Shown: positions 25,300-35,110 of the stretch, one piece after another
Numbering within the stretch: the stretch's first letter is position 1
How the letters are laid out: each line of letters opens with the position of its first letter
Source: Spirosoma oryzae
GTDB lineage: Bacteria; Bacteroidota; Bacteroidia; Cytophagales; Spirosomataceae
Assembly (NCBI RefSeq): GCF_003002825.1
Contig: NZ_PVTE01000024.1
Location: forward strand, 1 to 64,000
Direction: 5' to 3'
DNA length: 64,000 bases
Translations under genes and position numbers: made by a program
Notes under the pieces: generated by a model
What the model saw: the letters and a program-made list of their open reading frames with translations, nothing else
Told to the model about the DNA's origin: nothing
The model's database searches: none

Positions 25300-26304
25300 C
25301 TAGTTACCACCATAGTCCGAAGTTTTGTCCCGCCATACCGAGTGCGAATGCGACGCACTAAACACAATACCACCCTGGGCCGTCCACTCGATCCAGACGA
25401 GGGGACCGTCAATGCGAACATAATCGCCCCGGGTGTTCAGAACGGTCGAACCGGAATAGGTAATATAGGTGTTATCCAGCTCGTTCTGATACTAGGTCAA
25501 AAAGGCCCTCGATTTGGCGACATCGTTTACGTACAGTTTGATGGTATTCACCACCAGTTCTTTTTAGGCCGTTGTCAGCGTGCTGCATTTTACGCCAGAG
25601 TAGGTACTGGGAAACTTATTATCCTGCTGAGGTCCGGCCACCAGATCGCTCACCGCCAAGCTGAGTGTGGTCGTAGCCAGGTTAGTGCTGGAGAAAAATA
25701 GACTAATGAAAGCGCTTTTCACCTATTTTAGGGCGATACCAGTGGCTACGTTGTAAGTAAAGCTGGCAATCGGCTCAACACTCCGGAACGAGGGGTAGCC
25801 GCTACCAAGACCCCATCTTTGTATGTGTTAGTTACGACAACATGGTGCCCACCAAACTGAATCTCGAAAGTACCACTAGTGAATGGTGTACCCCAAAAAG
25901 AATAATTTGCGTTCCTATGACCACCCCCGCTGATCGATACCAGATAATCATCGGCATTCAGGCATGTTTAGTTTCGTCATAGCTTTCACTAGTAGACGTA
26001 CCCAGAATTCCTATCCGCAGCGCCTTTACATACTAAATCTGAACACCAGCGCCTAGGGGAAATTAGACCACTTGACGGCGTTGACTTTCGAATAATCCAA
26101 CCAAATTGTGGCTAATTGGGTGCTGCTGAGTTTGGCCTTGAAAACACTCGCCAAACAGATTATTTTGGCAACACCCGACGACAAACTACATTCTGGAATG
26201 GTAGCGGCACTGGTCAGTGTGCGGTGTGTTGTACTGGTCGTACCTGACGAGTCAACCTCTGTTTTGGAACAACCCGCTAACGGGACTACAGCAATTATTA
26301 ACAA
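25300..26304 (-). pseudogene. DUF3500 lipoprotein, decayed paralogue
   Basis: This is a broken third copy of the DUF3500 genes at 38-41 kb. The N-terminus (26304 down) has a lipobox in LLIIAVVPLAGCSK and then IICLASVFKAKLSSTQLATIW, close to the intact copies. The C-terminus reads TYITYSGSTVLNTRGDYVRI and then SHSHSVWRDKTSDYGGN, ending at 25300. Between them lie a TAG at about 25495 (in LT*YQNELDN), another stop and several frame changes, so no product of useful length can be made. The true start may be slightly upstream of the TTG at 26304. A terminator hairpin still follows it. Confidence 0.8.
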
Positions 26305-26677
26305 AGAAACAAGTTAATTCACGCGCCTGATAATTAGGGATTTGACTGTGAAATAGTACGTTGTATTCACTCATCAGAACGGGCGACCTGACGGTCCTCC
26401 CCCCCCCCTACTTTGAAAAACCGTTCGGGTGCAGAAATGAGCAGTGGGCCGAATAGTGGTCTGGGGTAACCAAGCTGGCTTTGTGGCGAATGTGCGAAAG
26501 TTGGGGGCTAAATAAGGGGGTAGGAAACCCACCATCAACGCCTTTACACAAAAAGCATAGCGTCTCCCTCTCGGAATGCCCCCTACGCGCTGGTGAACCA
26601 GTGATCGCTTCCGACTCATCCATTTGCCCTGTAGACAGTCGAAAACAAGTGGGCATGGCCGGATGGCAGACACCGGC
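26305..26677. other. Intergenic region with a (C)10 tract
   Basis: About 370 bases lie between the DUF3500 pseudogene start and the response-regulator stop. It contains ten consecutive C at 26399-26408, roughly 95 bases upstream of the pseudogene start. The antisense ORFs here lack protein-like features. No promoter boxes were identified with confidence. Confidence 0.45.
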
Positions 26678-27376
26678 TTACTTGACAAAACCAGCAAAAA
26701 AATCTTTTTCATAGCTGCTGCTGATGGGAATCTCTTCCTCACCAATCACAATCAATTTGTTGCGGATCGCCTGAATCTTATCGGTCGCTACGATGAACGA
26801 GCGATGAGCCCGCACGAAACGACCCGTCGGCAACTTCTCCAATATGGCTTTCATCGTCAGCCGAACCACCAGCGGCTGCCCCGTCGACCGGTGAATCTTC
26901 AGGTAGTTGTCCAGCCCTTCGATGAACAGAATGTCGGCGATGGCTACTTTCACCAACCCATAATCGACCCGAAAATAGAGGTGCGTCTGTTGGGCATTAC
27001 CATCACTGGACGACTCTTTGAGGGTTTGCCAGCGTGCGAAAGCGCGTTGGGTGGCTTTGTTGAACCGATCGAACGTAAAAGGTTTCAGTAAATAATCGAC
27101 CGCTTCTACGTCGTAGCTTTCGGCGGCAAACTCGCTGTAGGCCGTTGTGAAAATAACCATCGTCTGCTGATTGATAGAGCGGTAAAACTCCAGTCCCGAC
27201 TCGCGGGGCATATTGATGTCCAGAAAGACCAGGTCAACCGAATAACGCTCCAGATACAGCCGGGCCTCTCCCGTTCGCGTGAATGTGTTGACCGATTCGA
27301 TCGAGTCAATCCGGTTACAGAAGGAAGTAATTACGTCCAGGGCGGGCGCTTCATCATCCAGGGCCAGGGCTTTCAT
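26678..27376 (-). CDS. LytTR-family response regulator
   Basis: The product is 232 residues. The receiver domain shows LDDEAPALD (acidic pocket), DLVFLDINMP with phospho-acceptor Asp53, TTAYSEFA and the DYLLKPF lysine. A LytTR DNA-binding domain fills residues about 130-232 (YFRVDYGLVKVAIADILFIE, then YLKIH, RFVRAHRSFIV). Its start overlaps the histidine kinase stop by four bases, so the pair is co-translated. The target genes are unknown. A degraded second copy of the kinase 5' end lies at 41.5 kb. Confidence 0.88.
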   Translation of the reverse strand: MKALALDDEAPALDVITSFCNRIDSIESVNTFTRTGEARLYLERYSVDLVFLDINMPRESGLEFYRSINQQTMVIFTTAYSEFAAESYDVEAVDYLLKPFTFDRFNKATQRAFARWQTLKESSSDGNAQQTHLYFRVDYGLVKVAIADILFIEGLDNYLKIHRSTGQPLVVRLTMKAILEKLPTGRFVRAHRSFIVATDKIQAIRNKLIVIGEEEIPISSSYEKDFFAGFVK

Positions 27377-28554
27377 AGACTCATGGATAAGGTAATGCGA
27401 AATTCGGTAGTGGTATCGTCAATCAGCAACTGATGAGCCGACGGGTAGAGCAGCCGCAACCGCTGCCGGGCATTCTGCAAGCCAATACCAGTCGATTTTT
27501 CCAATTCGCTGGTTTGCACTTTTCGATTGGCTACCAGCAGCTGCAGGTTGTGTTCCTGCAAGGTGAGATGAATGGTAATGGGCGACTCTTCTTCGGGACT
27601 GACGCCGTATTTGAACGCATTTTCGATAAACGAAAACAGGAGCAACGGAGCAATCTGCAAGCCGTTGGGCAACCCTTCTACCAGGTAATCCACCTGCACG
27701 GCATCGCGCAGACGAGCCTTCTGTAAATCGATGTAATTGCCGATATAGGCAAGTTCGTGGCTGAGCGGCACCCGGCCGCGGTGGGCATCCCGGATGTTGT
27801 ACCGCATAAACTCGGAAAGTTTGACGACGGTATCGGCCGTACGTTCGTCGTTCCGAATGGCCAGGGCGTAAATGCTGTTGAGTGTATTGAACAAAAAATG
27901 GGGTTGAATCTGAGCTTTCAGCTCACGTACCTCCGCCTGTAACCGATCGTTTTCCACCTGTCGCAGACGACTGGCCGTCTGCACCAGTACAGACAACAAG
28001 GTACTGACACTACCCAGCAGGAAAAACAGGGCAAGTTTAACCGGCAGTAACAGATGCCCCATCGGACCCATTGGCCGAGTGTGGGATGGGGGCCATCCAG
28101 GTACCGATGGCGACGCGCCATTAGGCTTGAACAGGGGGTCCTGAGAAGGCGGAAATCGGTCTGGCTCTAATGCAAAAGTCGGCTGTTCCAGCATCATTTC
28201 TGCCACAAAAATCTGGTAGAACCAGGCGGTAAGCGTGGGCTCTTTAGGCGGTTTGAAAAATACCCACTGCTCGACCCGATAGGGCAGATAGACCGCTACC
28301 AACACGCAGCTAATGGCGATGAATGCGTACTGTCTATACCGTTTGGCCAGAAACAGCCGTGGCACGAATACCGTGTGGTTAATGATTGAGAAAAGTACCA
28401 GCAGTACGTAGGCCAATGTATTCTGAACTAGGTGTTCGTAAGGGTTGAGGGGACTCCAGCTCACGCCCGCGTACACGAAATAAAAGACCGGCAGGGCAAC
28501 CAGCCCCAGCCCGATCAGCAGTTGTGTCGGATTGAACTTAATCCAGGTTGCCAT
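27373..28554 (-). CDS. LytS/YehU-type sensor histidine kinase
   Basis: The product is 393 residues. The N-terminal half is membrane-bound (hydrophobic segments near residues 10-30, 47-65, 76-92 and 168-190), with a Pro-rich stretch at about 125-165 between the third and fourth. The His_kinase core has QIQPHFLFNTLNSIYA (phospho-accepting His219), FSFIENAFKYG (N box) and STGIGLQNARQRLRLLY (G box). It passes phosphate to the LytTR regulator encoded by the overlapping downstream gene. The signal sensed is unknown. Confidence 0.88.
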   Translation of the reverse strand: MATWIKFNPTQLLIGLGLVALPVFYFVYAGVSWSPLNPYEHLVQNTLAYVLLVLFSIINHTVFVPRLFLAKRYRQYAFIAISCVLVAVYLPYRVEQWVFFKPPKEPTLTAWFYQIFVAEMMLEQPTFALEPDRFPPSQDPLFKPNGASPSVPGWPPSHTRPMGPMGHLLLPVKLALFFLLGSVSTLLSVLVQTASRLRQVENDRLQAEVRELKAQIQPHFLFNTLNSIYALAIRNDERTADTVVKLSEFMRYNIRDAHRGRVPLSHELAYIGNYIDLQKARLRDAVQVDYLVEGLPNGLQIAPLLLFSFIENAFKYGVSPEEESPITIHLTLQEHNLQLLVANRKVQTSELEKSTGIGLQNARQRLRLLYPSAHQLLIDDTTTEFRITLSMSL

Positions 28555-28573
28555 TTATGCAGTTGATAATACA

Positions 28574-28581
28574 CAAAAATA
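28574..28581 (-). promoter_or_regulatory. Putative -7 box (TATTTTTG) for the lytS-lytTR operon
   Basis: On the minus strand TATTTTTG fits TAnnTTTG, 20 bases before the kinase ATG. No convincing -33 TTG at normal spacing was found. Confidence 0.35.
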
Positions 28582-28692
28582 AAACGGCTGATCAGGGCAT
28601 CGATATAAAAGTGGTCAATACCCGAAATGACGGGGTAAATAAGATGGCAAAACCGGCGGAGGCTGCCCGCCCCCCAAACTACCGGATGGTGG

Positions 28693-30279
28693 TCAGGAAA
28701 TAGTCATCTGTTCCAGATCGAGTTCGTATTCTTTCTGACGAATCAAGCCATCGCTGTACTGATTCGTACGCCGTAGTCGGTGCAGTTCTTCCCGCTGAAC
28801 GGTCAGTAGTTCCTGCCTTAACCGGCGATAGCGCATCTCGGCGGACGCCTGCTTTACAACCTCCCCGATCGGATGGCGTTGGGGCTGCGAAACGATAGCC
28901 TCGTATTTTTCCCGCTGACGGATGAACGATGTCAGGGTCGTGGCTTCCTGCGGATAGTTTGTCTCGATATGCTGCAAGGCCCGGCCGGCCAGACGAGTGG
29001 ATAGCGACCTGAGTTGCCGATCGTCTGCGTTGAACTGAGGAATAGGCAACAGGCGAATCAGGGAGGGCAGCGACAAGCCCTGTACCAGCAATGTGAAAAC
29101 AATGACGCTGAACGAGATGAAGATGATCAGCGCCAGAAACGGAAAATGAGACTGATCAAGCAGGCGGGGGGGCAGGCTCAGGGCCGACGCCAGCGTGACA
29201 ACACCCCGCATACCACACCAGCTCGTCAGGGTAATAAGTTGCCAGTCCAGATCTGCTTTCTGTTTCCCGGTACCGCGGTGAAGCCACTGAGTCAGGTGGG
29301 TAACCGGAAACATGCAGGCCAGACGAATGCCAATCAGGGCCAGACTGAAAATTAGCCCAAAGCCGATAGCTGCGGAAAAGGAAACACCTTCGGGATGGAG
29401 ACGGCTAACGATCAGCGGAAGCTGAAACCCCACCAATACAAACGCCAGCCCGTTCAGCACGAACGTCAGTGTATTCCAGACTCCGAGCATTTGCAGCCGG
29501 GCCTGGCTGGTCAGCAGGCGGGATGCGTGGTACGACAAAAGCAACCCACCACTCACGACAGCCAGTACCCCCGACGCATGAACCTGCTCTGCCGTCAGAT
29601 ACATCAGGTAGGGCGTGGCCAGCGAAATAAGCGTATCCATCGTGGAGTCGGTTGGCAGGAAACGATGAATCAGGTAAATAATACCTGCCACACCACACCC
29701 AATACCGATACCAAGCAAACTGTCTACCATAAACGATAGTCCGGCTTCCTGTATCGAAAACTGACCGGATAAGATCGCCACGAGCGAAAACCGGAACAAA
29801 ATCAGGCTGGTTGCATCATTGATCAGGCTTTCTCCTTCCAGAATCGTGACGGTACGGGCGGGCAGTTTGACTTTTTGCAGAATGGAGGTAGCCGCCAGCG
29901 CATCAGGCGGTGCAATGATGCTACCGAGCAACAACCCCTGAGCCAGCGAAAAACCGGGAATGATCAGGTGGGCCAGCAGGCCGATGCCCCCCGCCGTAAC
30001 GATTACCAGGCCAACGCCGTGCAAACCGATCTGCAACCGATTTTCCCAGAACTCATGCCAGTGCGTATCCCAGGCCGCCCGAAAGAGCAGGGGCGGCAAC
30101 AGAATAAAGAAAATCAGATCGTGTTTGACCCGCAGGGGCGGCATACCGGGTAGCAGACTAAGGCCCAATCCGGCAATGACCAGAAATATGGGTGCCGAAA
30201 TCCCCAGTCTGGTACTGACCATAGTCAGCGCAATCAGGGTTAACAACAGGGTAATGATCAGAATTAAATGACTTTCCAT
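28693..30279 (-). CDS. Na+/H+ antiporter, CPA1 family
   Basis: The product is 528 residues with about 12 hydrophobic segments over residues 1-410 and a hydrophilic C-terminal tail rich in Arg/Glu (about 410-528). Family motifs are FFILLPPLLFRAAW, GSIIAPPDALAATSI and ILEGESLINDATSLILF, which holds the ion-binding Asn-Asp. It exchanges Na+ (or K+) for H+ across the inner membrane. The neighbours do not suggest a pathway role. It lies 138 bases upstream of the kinase gene and may be transcribed separately. Confidence 0.87.
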   Translation of the reverse strand: MESHLILIITLLLTLIALTMVSTRLGISAPIFLVIAGLGLSLLPGMPPLRVKHDLIFFILLPPLLFRAAWDTHWHEFWENRLQIGLHGVGLVIVTAGGIGLLAHLIIPGFSLAQGLLLGSIIAPPDALAATSILQKVKLPARTVTILEGESLINDATSLILFRFSLVAILSGQFSIQEAGLSFMVDSLLGIGIGCGVAGIIYLIHRFLPTDSTMDTLISLATPYLMYLTAEQVHASGVLAVVSGGLLLSYHASRLLTSQARLQMLGVWNTLTFVLNGLAFVLVGFQLPLIVSRLHPEGVSFSAAIGFGLIFSLALIGIRLACMFPVTHLTQWLHRGTGKQKADLDWQLITLTSWCGMRGVVTLASALSLPPRLLDQSHFPFLALIIFISFSVIVFTLLVQGLSLPSLIRLLPIPQFNADDRQLRSLSTRLAGRALQHIETNYPQEATTLTSFIRQREKYEAIVSQPQRHPIGEVVKQASAEMRYRRLRQELLTVQREELHRLRRTNQYSDGLIRQKEYELDLEQMTIS

Positions 30280-30457
30280 CGGTTACGAAGTATGGACTCG
30301 GTCAATGAACGGACGCCCGCCCAACTTGTCTGCGTCTTGTTTGTTAAAGAACGGTATTGCGCCCGGTTCCGGATCGAAAACGAACGTTGCTGAATACCTG
30401 ATTGGGCAAATCGAATTACTCGTTTTCATCGGTGGAATACAGTACGCCAGCGAGTCA

Positions 30458-32725
30458 TTACCAGAAATAGGTTAGACTCAGCCGGGCGAAGAAGGGCGTA
30501 CCGGGCGTAAAGTGAATTTCACTGACGGGTTCCGCTTCGCCTTTCAGCCGACTTTCGGTATCGAACTGTGTCTCCTTCCAGCGCGTGTTCAGCAGGTTCT
30601 GGATGGACAGGCCGAGGGTGTACTTGCTGCGACTGTAGTTGGCTTGCAGGTCCGTTACAAAATAGCCCGTCGCCACTACGGTATTGTCTTCGTTGGCGGG
30701 TCGGTCGGCCATGTACCGGTATCGTAGCGAACCACTCAGCCCGCGCCCGGTTTGCAGCGACAAGCCACCCGTCGAAGTAAATACGGGAGCCAGCGGCAGG
30801 TAGTTCCGACCGGCTTCGGCATCTACAGAACGGGGATTGGCCGTATTCAGGTCTACGTCGGCGAAGAGCGATTTGGTGAGTTGGTAGCGGGCCGATACGT
30901 CCAGACCCATCCGGCGCGAACGGCCACTGGGTTCGACAACACCCTCGTCGCCCACATAAACAAACTCCTGTTGCAGATACAGATACCAGGCCGCCGCGTT
31001 GACCAGCAGACGGGGAAACGGCTTGACGACAATGCCCAGATCGGAGCCGTAGCCACCCGGCAAAATCTGCCTGCTACTTTCGGCGGTTACGACCCGCGCG
31101 TCGTTGGAGTGAAATCCCTTTCCGGTATTGAGGTACAGTTGTAAGCCCGAATTGACAATGTAATACAGGTTTAGTTTGGGCGATACAATAGCCTGCGTGA
31201 CCCGTTTGATGGTGACGGGACTAGCCAGTAAATCTCCGTATTGTGATCGGAAATAATCGACCCGCACCCCGGCGTTGAGCGTAAAGCGACTCGACAGGGC
31301 CACGGTCTCATCGACGTAGAGAGCGGCATTGATTTCGTTGACGTTGCCGTACTGAAGCCGTTCCAGCGTGATGGTGCGGTCTTTCGTGTGCGCTAGTTCC
31401 GAGCCCTGCGTTAAATCCTGGCGGTATTGGGCACCCAGCGTCGTTATCCAGCTCGTTTTGCCGATGGCCGTCTGGGTGGTGTAACTCCCGTTGTAACCGA
31501 ACAGGTTCCGGCGCTCTTTCTGCCGAATCTGATCGCCGTTGATACTGTCCTTCAGGAAAAAGGTGAAGTTGGAGTATAGCTCGAAGTTGTAATTGCTGTA
31601 GAAAAACTGGTTTTTCAGGGCGTGGTTTCTGGGCGTCACGGTTACCAGTTGAGCGTTCAGATTCGTGCGGCTCGTTTCCCCGCCTTCGGTCGGATCGACG
31701 GAACCAAACCAGCCGGTCAGGCCGGATTCTACGGCCCGGTCGGGTATCTGGCCGGAATGGTTCCACTTGCTCCAGAACGTAGAACCGGTCAGGGTCAGGT
31801 TCGTACGGGCCGAAAAATGACCGTGGTACTTACCCAGTACGTTCACACGCTTGAAATGCTGCGGGTTGTCAAAGTACGAGTTGGCGTACGAGTACTCCGA
31901 AGCCAGATAGGCCGACTGTGTTTTTGTGCCCCCCCGCTCCCCCAGCAGATCAATACCGGCTACGGCGCGGTAGGTATCGAACTGCCCCGCTTCCAGCTTG
32001 ACAAACGAGCGATCCAGGGCGGTACGGGTACGGAAATCGGCCCAGCCGGCGGTAGCCAGGTTTCCTTTATCGGTAGTATATGGCCCTTTTTTGAAATCCA
32101 CGCCTTCAACCAGTTCGGGAATGACAAAATGCAGATCGGCATACCCTTGCCCGTGTGCGTGTGACACCATGTTGACCGGCATTCCATCGACCGTCAGCCG
32201 AATATCGGTTCCGTGATCCAAATCGAACCCCCGCAAAAAGAGCTGCTCGGCTTTGCCACCGCCCGCGTGTTGCCCGATAAACAGGCCGGGAACCAACCGC
32301 AGAATCTCCTGCGAATTAGTGATCGGGCGTAGTTTTATATCCAGGCTGCTGATCGGCTGCTGATCGTGGACACGTATGGTCGATACCTGTACCTGGCTTA
32401 GCTCGATCGGCGCACTGACCAGCATGACGTTGATCTGTGTAGTCTGATCATTCGCTACGGTGGCGGCAACGGACTGATTTTGAAACCCAACGTGCGAAAA
32501 CGCCAGTGTGTACGGAGCCGCGACCAGGTTGGCGAATCGAAACTGACCGAGTTCGTCGGTGATCACCAGTCGGCCCTGGCCCACCAACTGAACCGATACA
32601 TTCCGCAGCGGTAGCCGGGTCGATTGATCGTAGACAACCCCGGCCACGTTGCCCAGATGGGCCAATGCGGTCTGGGCCGTCAGAACGCCAATTAGTAGTG
32701 TGGTAAGTAGTTTTTTTAGTTTCAT
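30458..32725 (-). CDS. TonB-dependent receptor with CarboxypepD_reg-like domain
   Basis: The product is 755 residues when started at MKLKKLLTTLLIGVLTAQTALAH (32725). The longer ORF to 32857 overlaps the preceding gene. After the signal peptide comes a carboxypeptidase-like domain (GVVYDQSTRLPLRNVSVQL ... APYTLAFSHVGFQ), then the plug with FLRGFDLDHGTDIRLTVDGM and VSHAHGQGYADLHFVIPELVEGV, a beta-barrel, and a terminal aromatic residue (LSLTYFW). It transports a ligand across the outer membrane. The HAHGQGYADLHF plug type and the nearby HupE/UreJ-like gene hint at metal such as nickel or cobalt, but this is inference. Confidence 0.83.
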   Translation of the reverse strand: MKLKKLLTTLLIGVLTAQTALAHLGNVAGVVYDQSTRLPLRNVSVQLVGQGRLVITDELGQFRFANLVAAPYTLAFSHVGFQNQSVAATVANDQTTQINVMLVSAPIELSQVQVSTIRVHDQQPISSLDIKLRPITNSQEILRLVPGLFIGQHAGGGKAEQLFLRGFDLDHGTDIRLTVDGMPVNMVSHAHGQGYADLHFVIPELVEGVDFKKGPYTTDKGNLATAGWADFRTRTALDRSFVKLEAGQFDTYRAVAGIDLLGERGGTKTQSAYLASEYSYANSYFDNPQHFKRVNVLGKYHGHFSARTNLTLTGSTFWSKWNHSGQIPDRAVESGLTGWFGSVDPTEGGETSRTNLNAQLVTVTPRNHALKNQFFYSNYNFELYSNFTFFLKDSINGDQIRQKERRNLFGYNGSYTTQTAIGKTSWITTLGAQYRQDLTQGSELAHTKDRTITLERLQYGNVNEINAALYVDETVALSSRFTLNAGVRVDYFRSQYGDLLASPVTIKRVTQAIVSPKLNLYYIVNSGLQLYLNTGKGFHSNDARVVTAESSRQILPGGYGSDLGIVVKPFPRLLVNAAAWYLYLQQEFVYVGDEGVVEPSGRSRRMGLDVSARYQLTKSLFADVDLNTANPRSVDAEAGRNYLPLAPVFTSTGGLSLQTGRGLSGSLRYRYMADRPANEDNTVVATGYFVTDLQANYSRSKYTLGLSIQNLLNTRWKETQFDTESRLKGEAEPVSEIHFTPGTPFFARLSLTYFW

Positions 32726-32742
32726 CGCTTGTCGGTAGATTT

Positions 32743-34245
32743 TCACCAGTTTTTTCGCAATCCAACTAATACGCCCGTCGAAGGTGGCAGCAAACGCCCC
32801 CGGTCGACGGCTATCGATGTTATCGCCTGTATTTTGGGCAGGCGGGGCAAGGTCCATCGTACGCTCGACAGGTACGATAGCTGCCCGTATGGGGTAGCGT
32901 AAGGGCTACTGTACGTACCGTAATTCTGGCTGAACGAAAGCCGAAGCGTCCAGTCGATAGCTCGCCCGAACTGGCCGCTGGCCCCCAGGTAAAGCATTTT
33001 CAGCCGGTTGTTGGGGAAGAACTGAGCCCCCTGCGCCGAGGGTTGTAGTTCACGCTGGGGGCCGATGAAGGGCGTACCGATGGTATTACCCAGATACGAC
33101 CAGCCCTCCCGGTACTGACCGTGGTTGAAGTAGTTATCGTCACCCTGGTAGGCGGCCGTGTAATCGAACGTTGGGCCACTCTGGTTCATGGTGGTCAGGT
33201 ATTCCACAATCACCCGGTTCAGCCAGTGAGGGGTTACCGTTGGGTTTCGACGCCAGCTAAGGCCGGTCAGACCATCCGGTACGTTCTGCCAGACCAGGCC
33301 GGAAAAATCGTCGTAGATATGCTGGTGGTACAAAAACCAGGTTCCCTGACTGGTGGTCAGGTCGAGACCGAGGTCGGTACTGCCCAGCCCGTTTCCGAAC
33401 CAGTACGCGCCATCGAAACTTGAGTAATCGTCCGTTTGCCAGCTATCGGGTCGTTTGCCCAGTACGACGTAGGGATAGTATTTGAACTGCGACGGCAGTT
33501 TGCCGTTGACAGCCGCCGTCGATCCGATCAGGTAATCGGCCTGCCCGCCCCACTGCACTTCGTGGTTGATACCCACATAGCCTTTGAACCGACTGGCGGG
33601 TTTACCTAACCGTACGTACAGGTACTTCTGGTGCAGATACGACCCCTGAATGTAGGCCCCGGTAAACCAGCCATGCACAAAACCTGCGTTCAGGGCAACG
33701 AACTTTCGGGTAAAGCCCAGCGGAACATACCCCACCGTAGCCAATTGAACTTTAGGAACGGGCAGCGCATTACCCGATCCATTGATGAAGCCCGACGAGA
33801 GCGTCGAATCACCCAGGCCGGTCAGTTGTCGCCACCGCCCAACGGAAAGTTCTACGGATTTCCAGCGCACTTTCCCGTACAGTTCGGGTAATAGCACCCG
33901 GCTATCGGTGGCGGCATTACCAACCACCTGCGCGCCCACCGCCCAGTCGAACCGGCGGGCGCGGCTGGCCGTATCGGTTCTATAGGGTTTCCAGATGCTG
34001 GCCCCTAACCTACCGGCGGGAGTTGTCAGCGGCACCGTTCCCCACTGGTTGGCCCGGAGCCAGAACGGCATCGCCTGTTCCGAAGCCGCCCAGCCATCCA
34101 CATCCACCTGCCCCTGCCACTTCGCCGGGTGTTCCGATTGGGCCAGCCCGACCTGGGCGAGTAGGCACAGGCCGCTCAGGAGCCACCCTGCCAGGTACCT
34201 GAGCCGGTTTTGCTCAGGCCGTATTATTTGTTTTTTAGTGGTCAT
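32743..34245 (-). CDS. Wzi-like outer-membrane beta-barrel protein
   Basis: The product is 500 residues with a signal peptide ending near VGLAQSEHP. Alternating aromatic strands are seen throughout: SVELSVGRWRQLTGLGDSTLSSG, YIQGSYLHQKYLYVRLG, YYPYVVLGKRPDSW, and a terminal VGLRKNW. This pattern and length match the capsule-assembly protein Wzi family common in Bacteroidota, though no capsule genes are nearby. It starts 9 bases after the permease remnant stop and ends 17 bases before the TonB receptor start. A general outer-membrane porin-like role is the alternative. Confidence 0.7.
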   Translation of the reverse strand: MTTKKQIIRPEQNRLRYLAGWLLSGLCLLAQVGLAQSEHPAKWQGQVDVDGWAASEQAMPFWLRANQWGTVPLTTPAGRLGASIWKPYRTDTASRARRFDWAVGAQVVGNAATDSRVLLPELYGKVRWKSVELSVGRWRQLTGLGDSTLSSGFINGSGNALPVPKVQLATVGYVPLGFTRKFVALNAGFVHGWFTGAYIQGSYLHQKYLYVRLGKPASRFKGYVGINHEVQWGGQADYLIGSTAAVNGKLPSQFKYYPYVVLGKRPDSWQTDDYSSFDGAYWFGNGLGSTDLGLDLTTSQGTWFLYHQHIYDDFSGLVWQNVPDGLTGLSWRRNPTVTPHWLNRVIVEYLTTMNQSGPTFDYTAAYQGDDNYFNHGQYREGWSYLGNTIGTPFIGPQRELQPSAQGAQFFPNNRLKMLYLGASGQFGRAIDWTLRLSFSQNYGTYSSPYATPYGQLSYLSSVRWTLPRLPKIQAITSIAVDRGRLLPPSTGVLVGLRKNW

Positions 34246-34254
34246 AGTCAGTGG

Positions 34255-35110
34255 TCAGCGACTGGCGTAGGTAATACGTTGGTAGCCAACGATTAGCAGT
34301 CCGGCAACCAGGGTCAGGTACGTCAGGAGCAGCCAGCCGATGGGGAGCCAGCCGTAATCGGCGTAGGTTCGGGGCGCAAAGCCCGGAATCGCGTCAGCAT
34401 CGCGTACGGTAGAGGTTCGGTAGGTCTGCTGGGTAGCCATTTTAGGGTAAAAAAACTGCTGGGTTCTAACCCGAAACGCGTCGACATCGTGGCTGAACTG
34501 GTTGAACTGCTGCCAGTGCGTACCGGCCAGCGCAGCCAGCACCTCCTGCATCATCAGCGCCGGACTAAGAAAATGCAACCAGCCGATGAGTTGCTGCTGC
34601 CGTTGAATCTGCCCGAACAGCTTGTCTTCCGCCACTCGTGAAGCAGCATCTTTGATGAGCTGGCTTTTGTTAACGATTACGCCGTAGCCGTAGACCATGC
34701 CGGGCGTAACGAAGGATGCCTGACGAATCATGGTTCGGGGACTGCTGAAGACGTCTTTCGTCAGCAATTGTCCGTCTTTTTCGAAGTAACGGTTGGTGGC
34801 AGCCCGCTCTTCGTTAAGCATCGAAATCCGGCTGGGGATCGGGCACAGCCGATTCTGGCCGATCAGAACCGCTAGTACGGGCAACACGATAGCCCAGACG
34901 AACAGACCGTACCGGATGCCAGTACAAAACCAGCCGGGCAATCGACTGGTTGCTGGTTTTAAGCAACACCCACGTCCCCTGCTCTTTCTCCAGCGACAGC
35001 ATATTGTAGGTAAAGACAATGATCAGCAGCGGAATCAAGTAAACGACCACGAACGAAAAATTGAAATTACCCAGGAACTGAAGCCGCGGTTGATCAGCCC
35101 ACCCGGTATA
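34255..35110 (-). pseudogene. ABC transporter permease (DUF3526-like), truncated and frameshifted
   Basis: The readable start is inside the protein: PRLQFLGNFNFSFVVVYLIP, then LLIIVFTYNMLSLEKEQGTW. This matches the middle of DUF3526-type permeases (extracytoplasmic loop followed by a membrane segment). At about 34925 the frame shifts and continues IRYGLFVWAIVLPVLAVLIG to a C-terminal membrane segment (YGWLPIGWLLLTYLTLVAG). The first 100 or more residues are missing because the sequence runs directly into the TonB receptor gene at about 35095-35125. The usual neighbouring ATP-binding protein is also absent. Confidence 0.7.
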
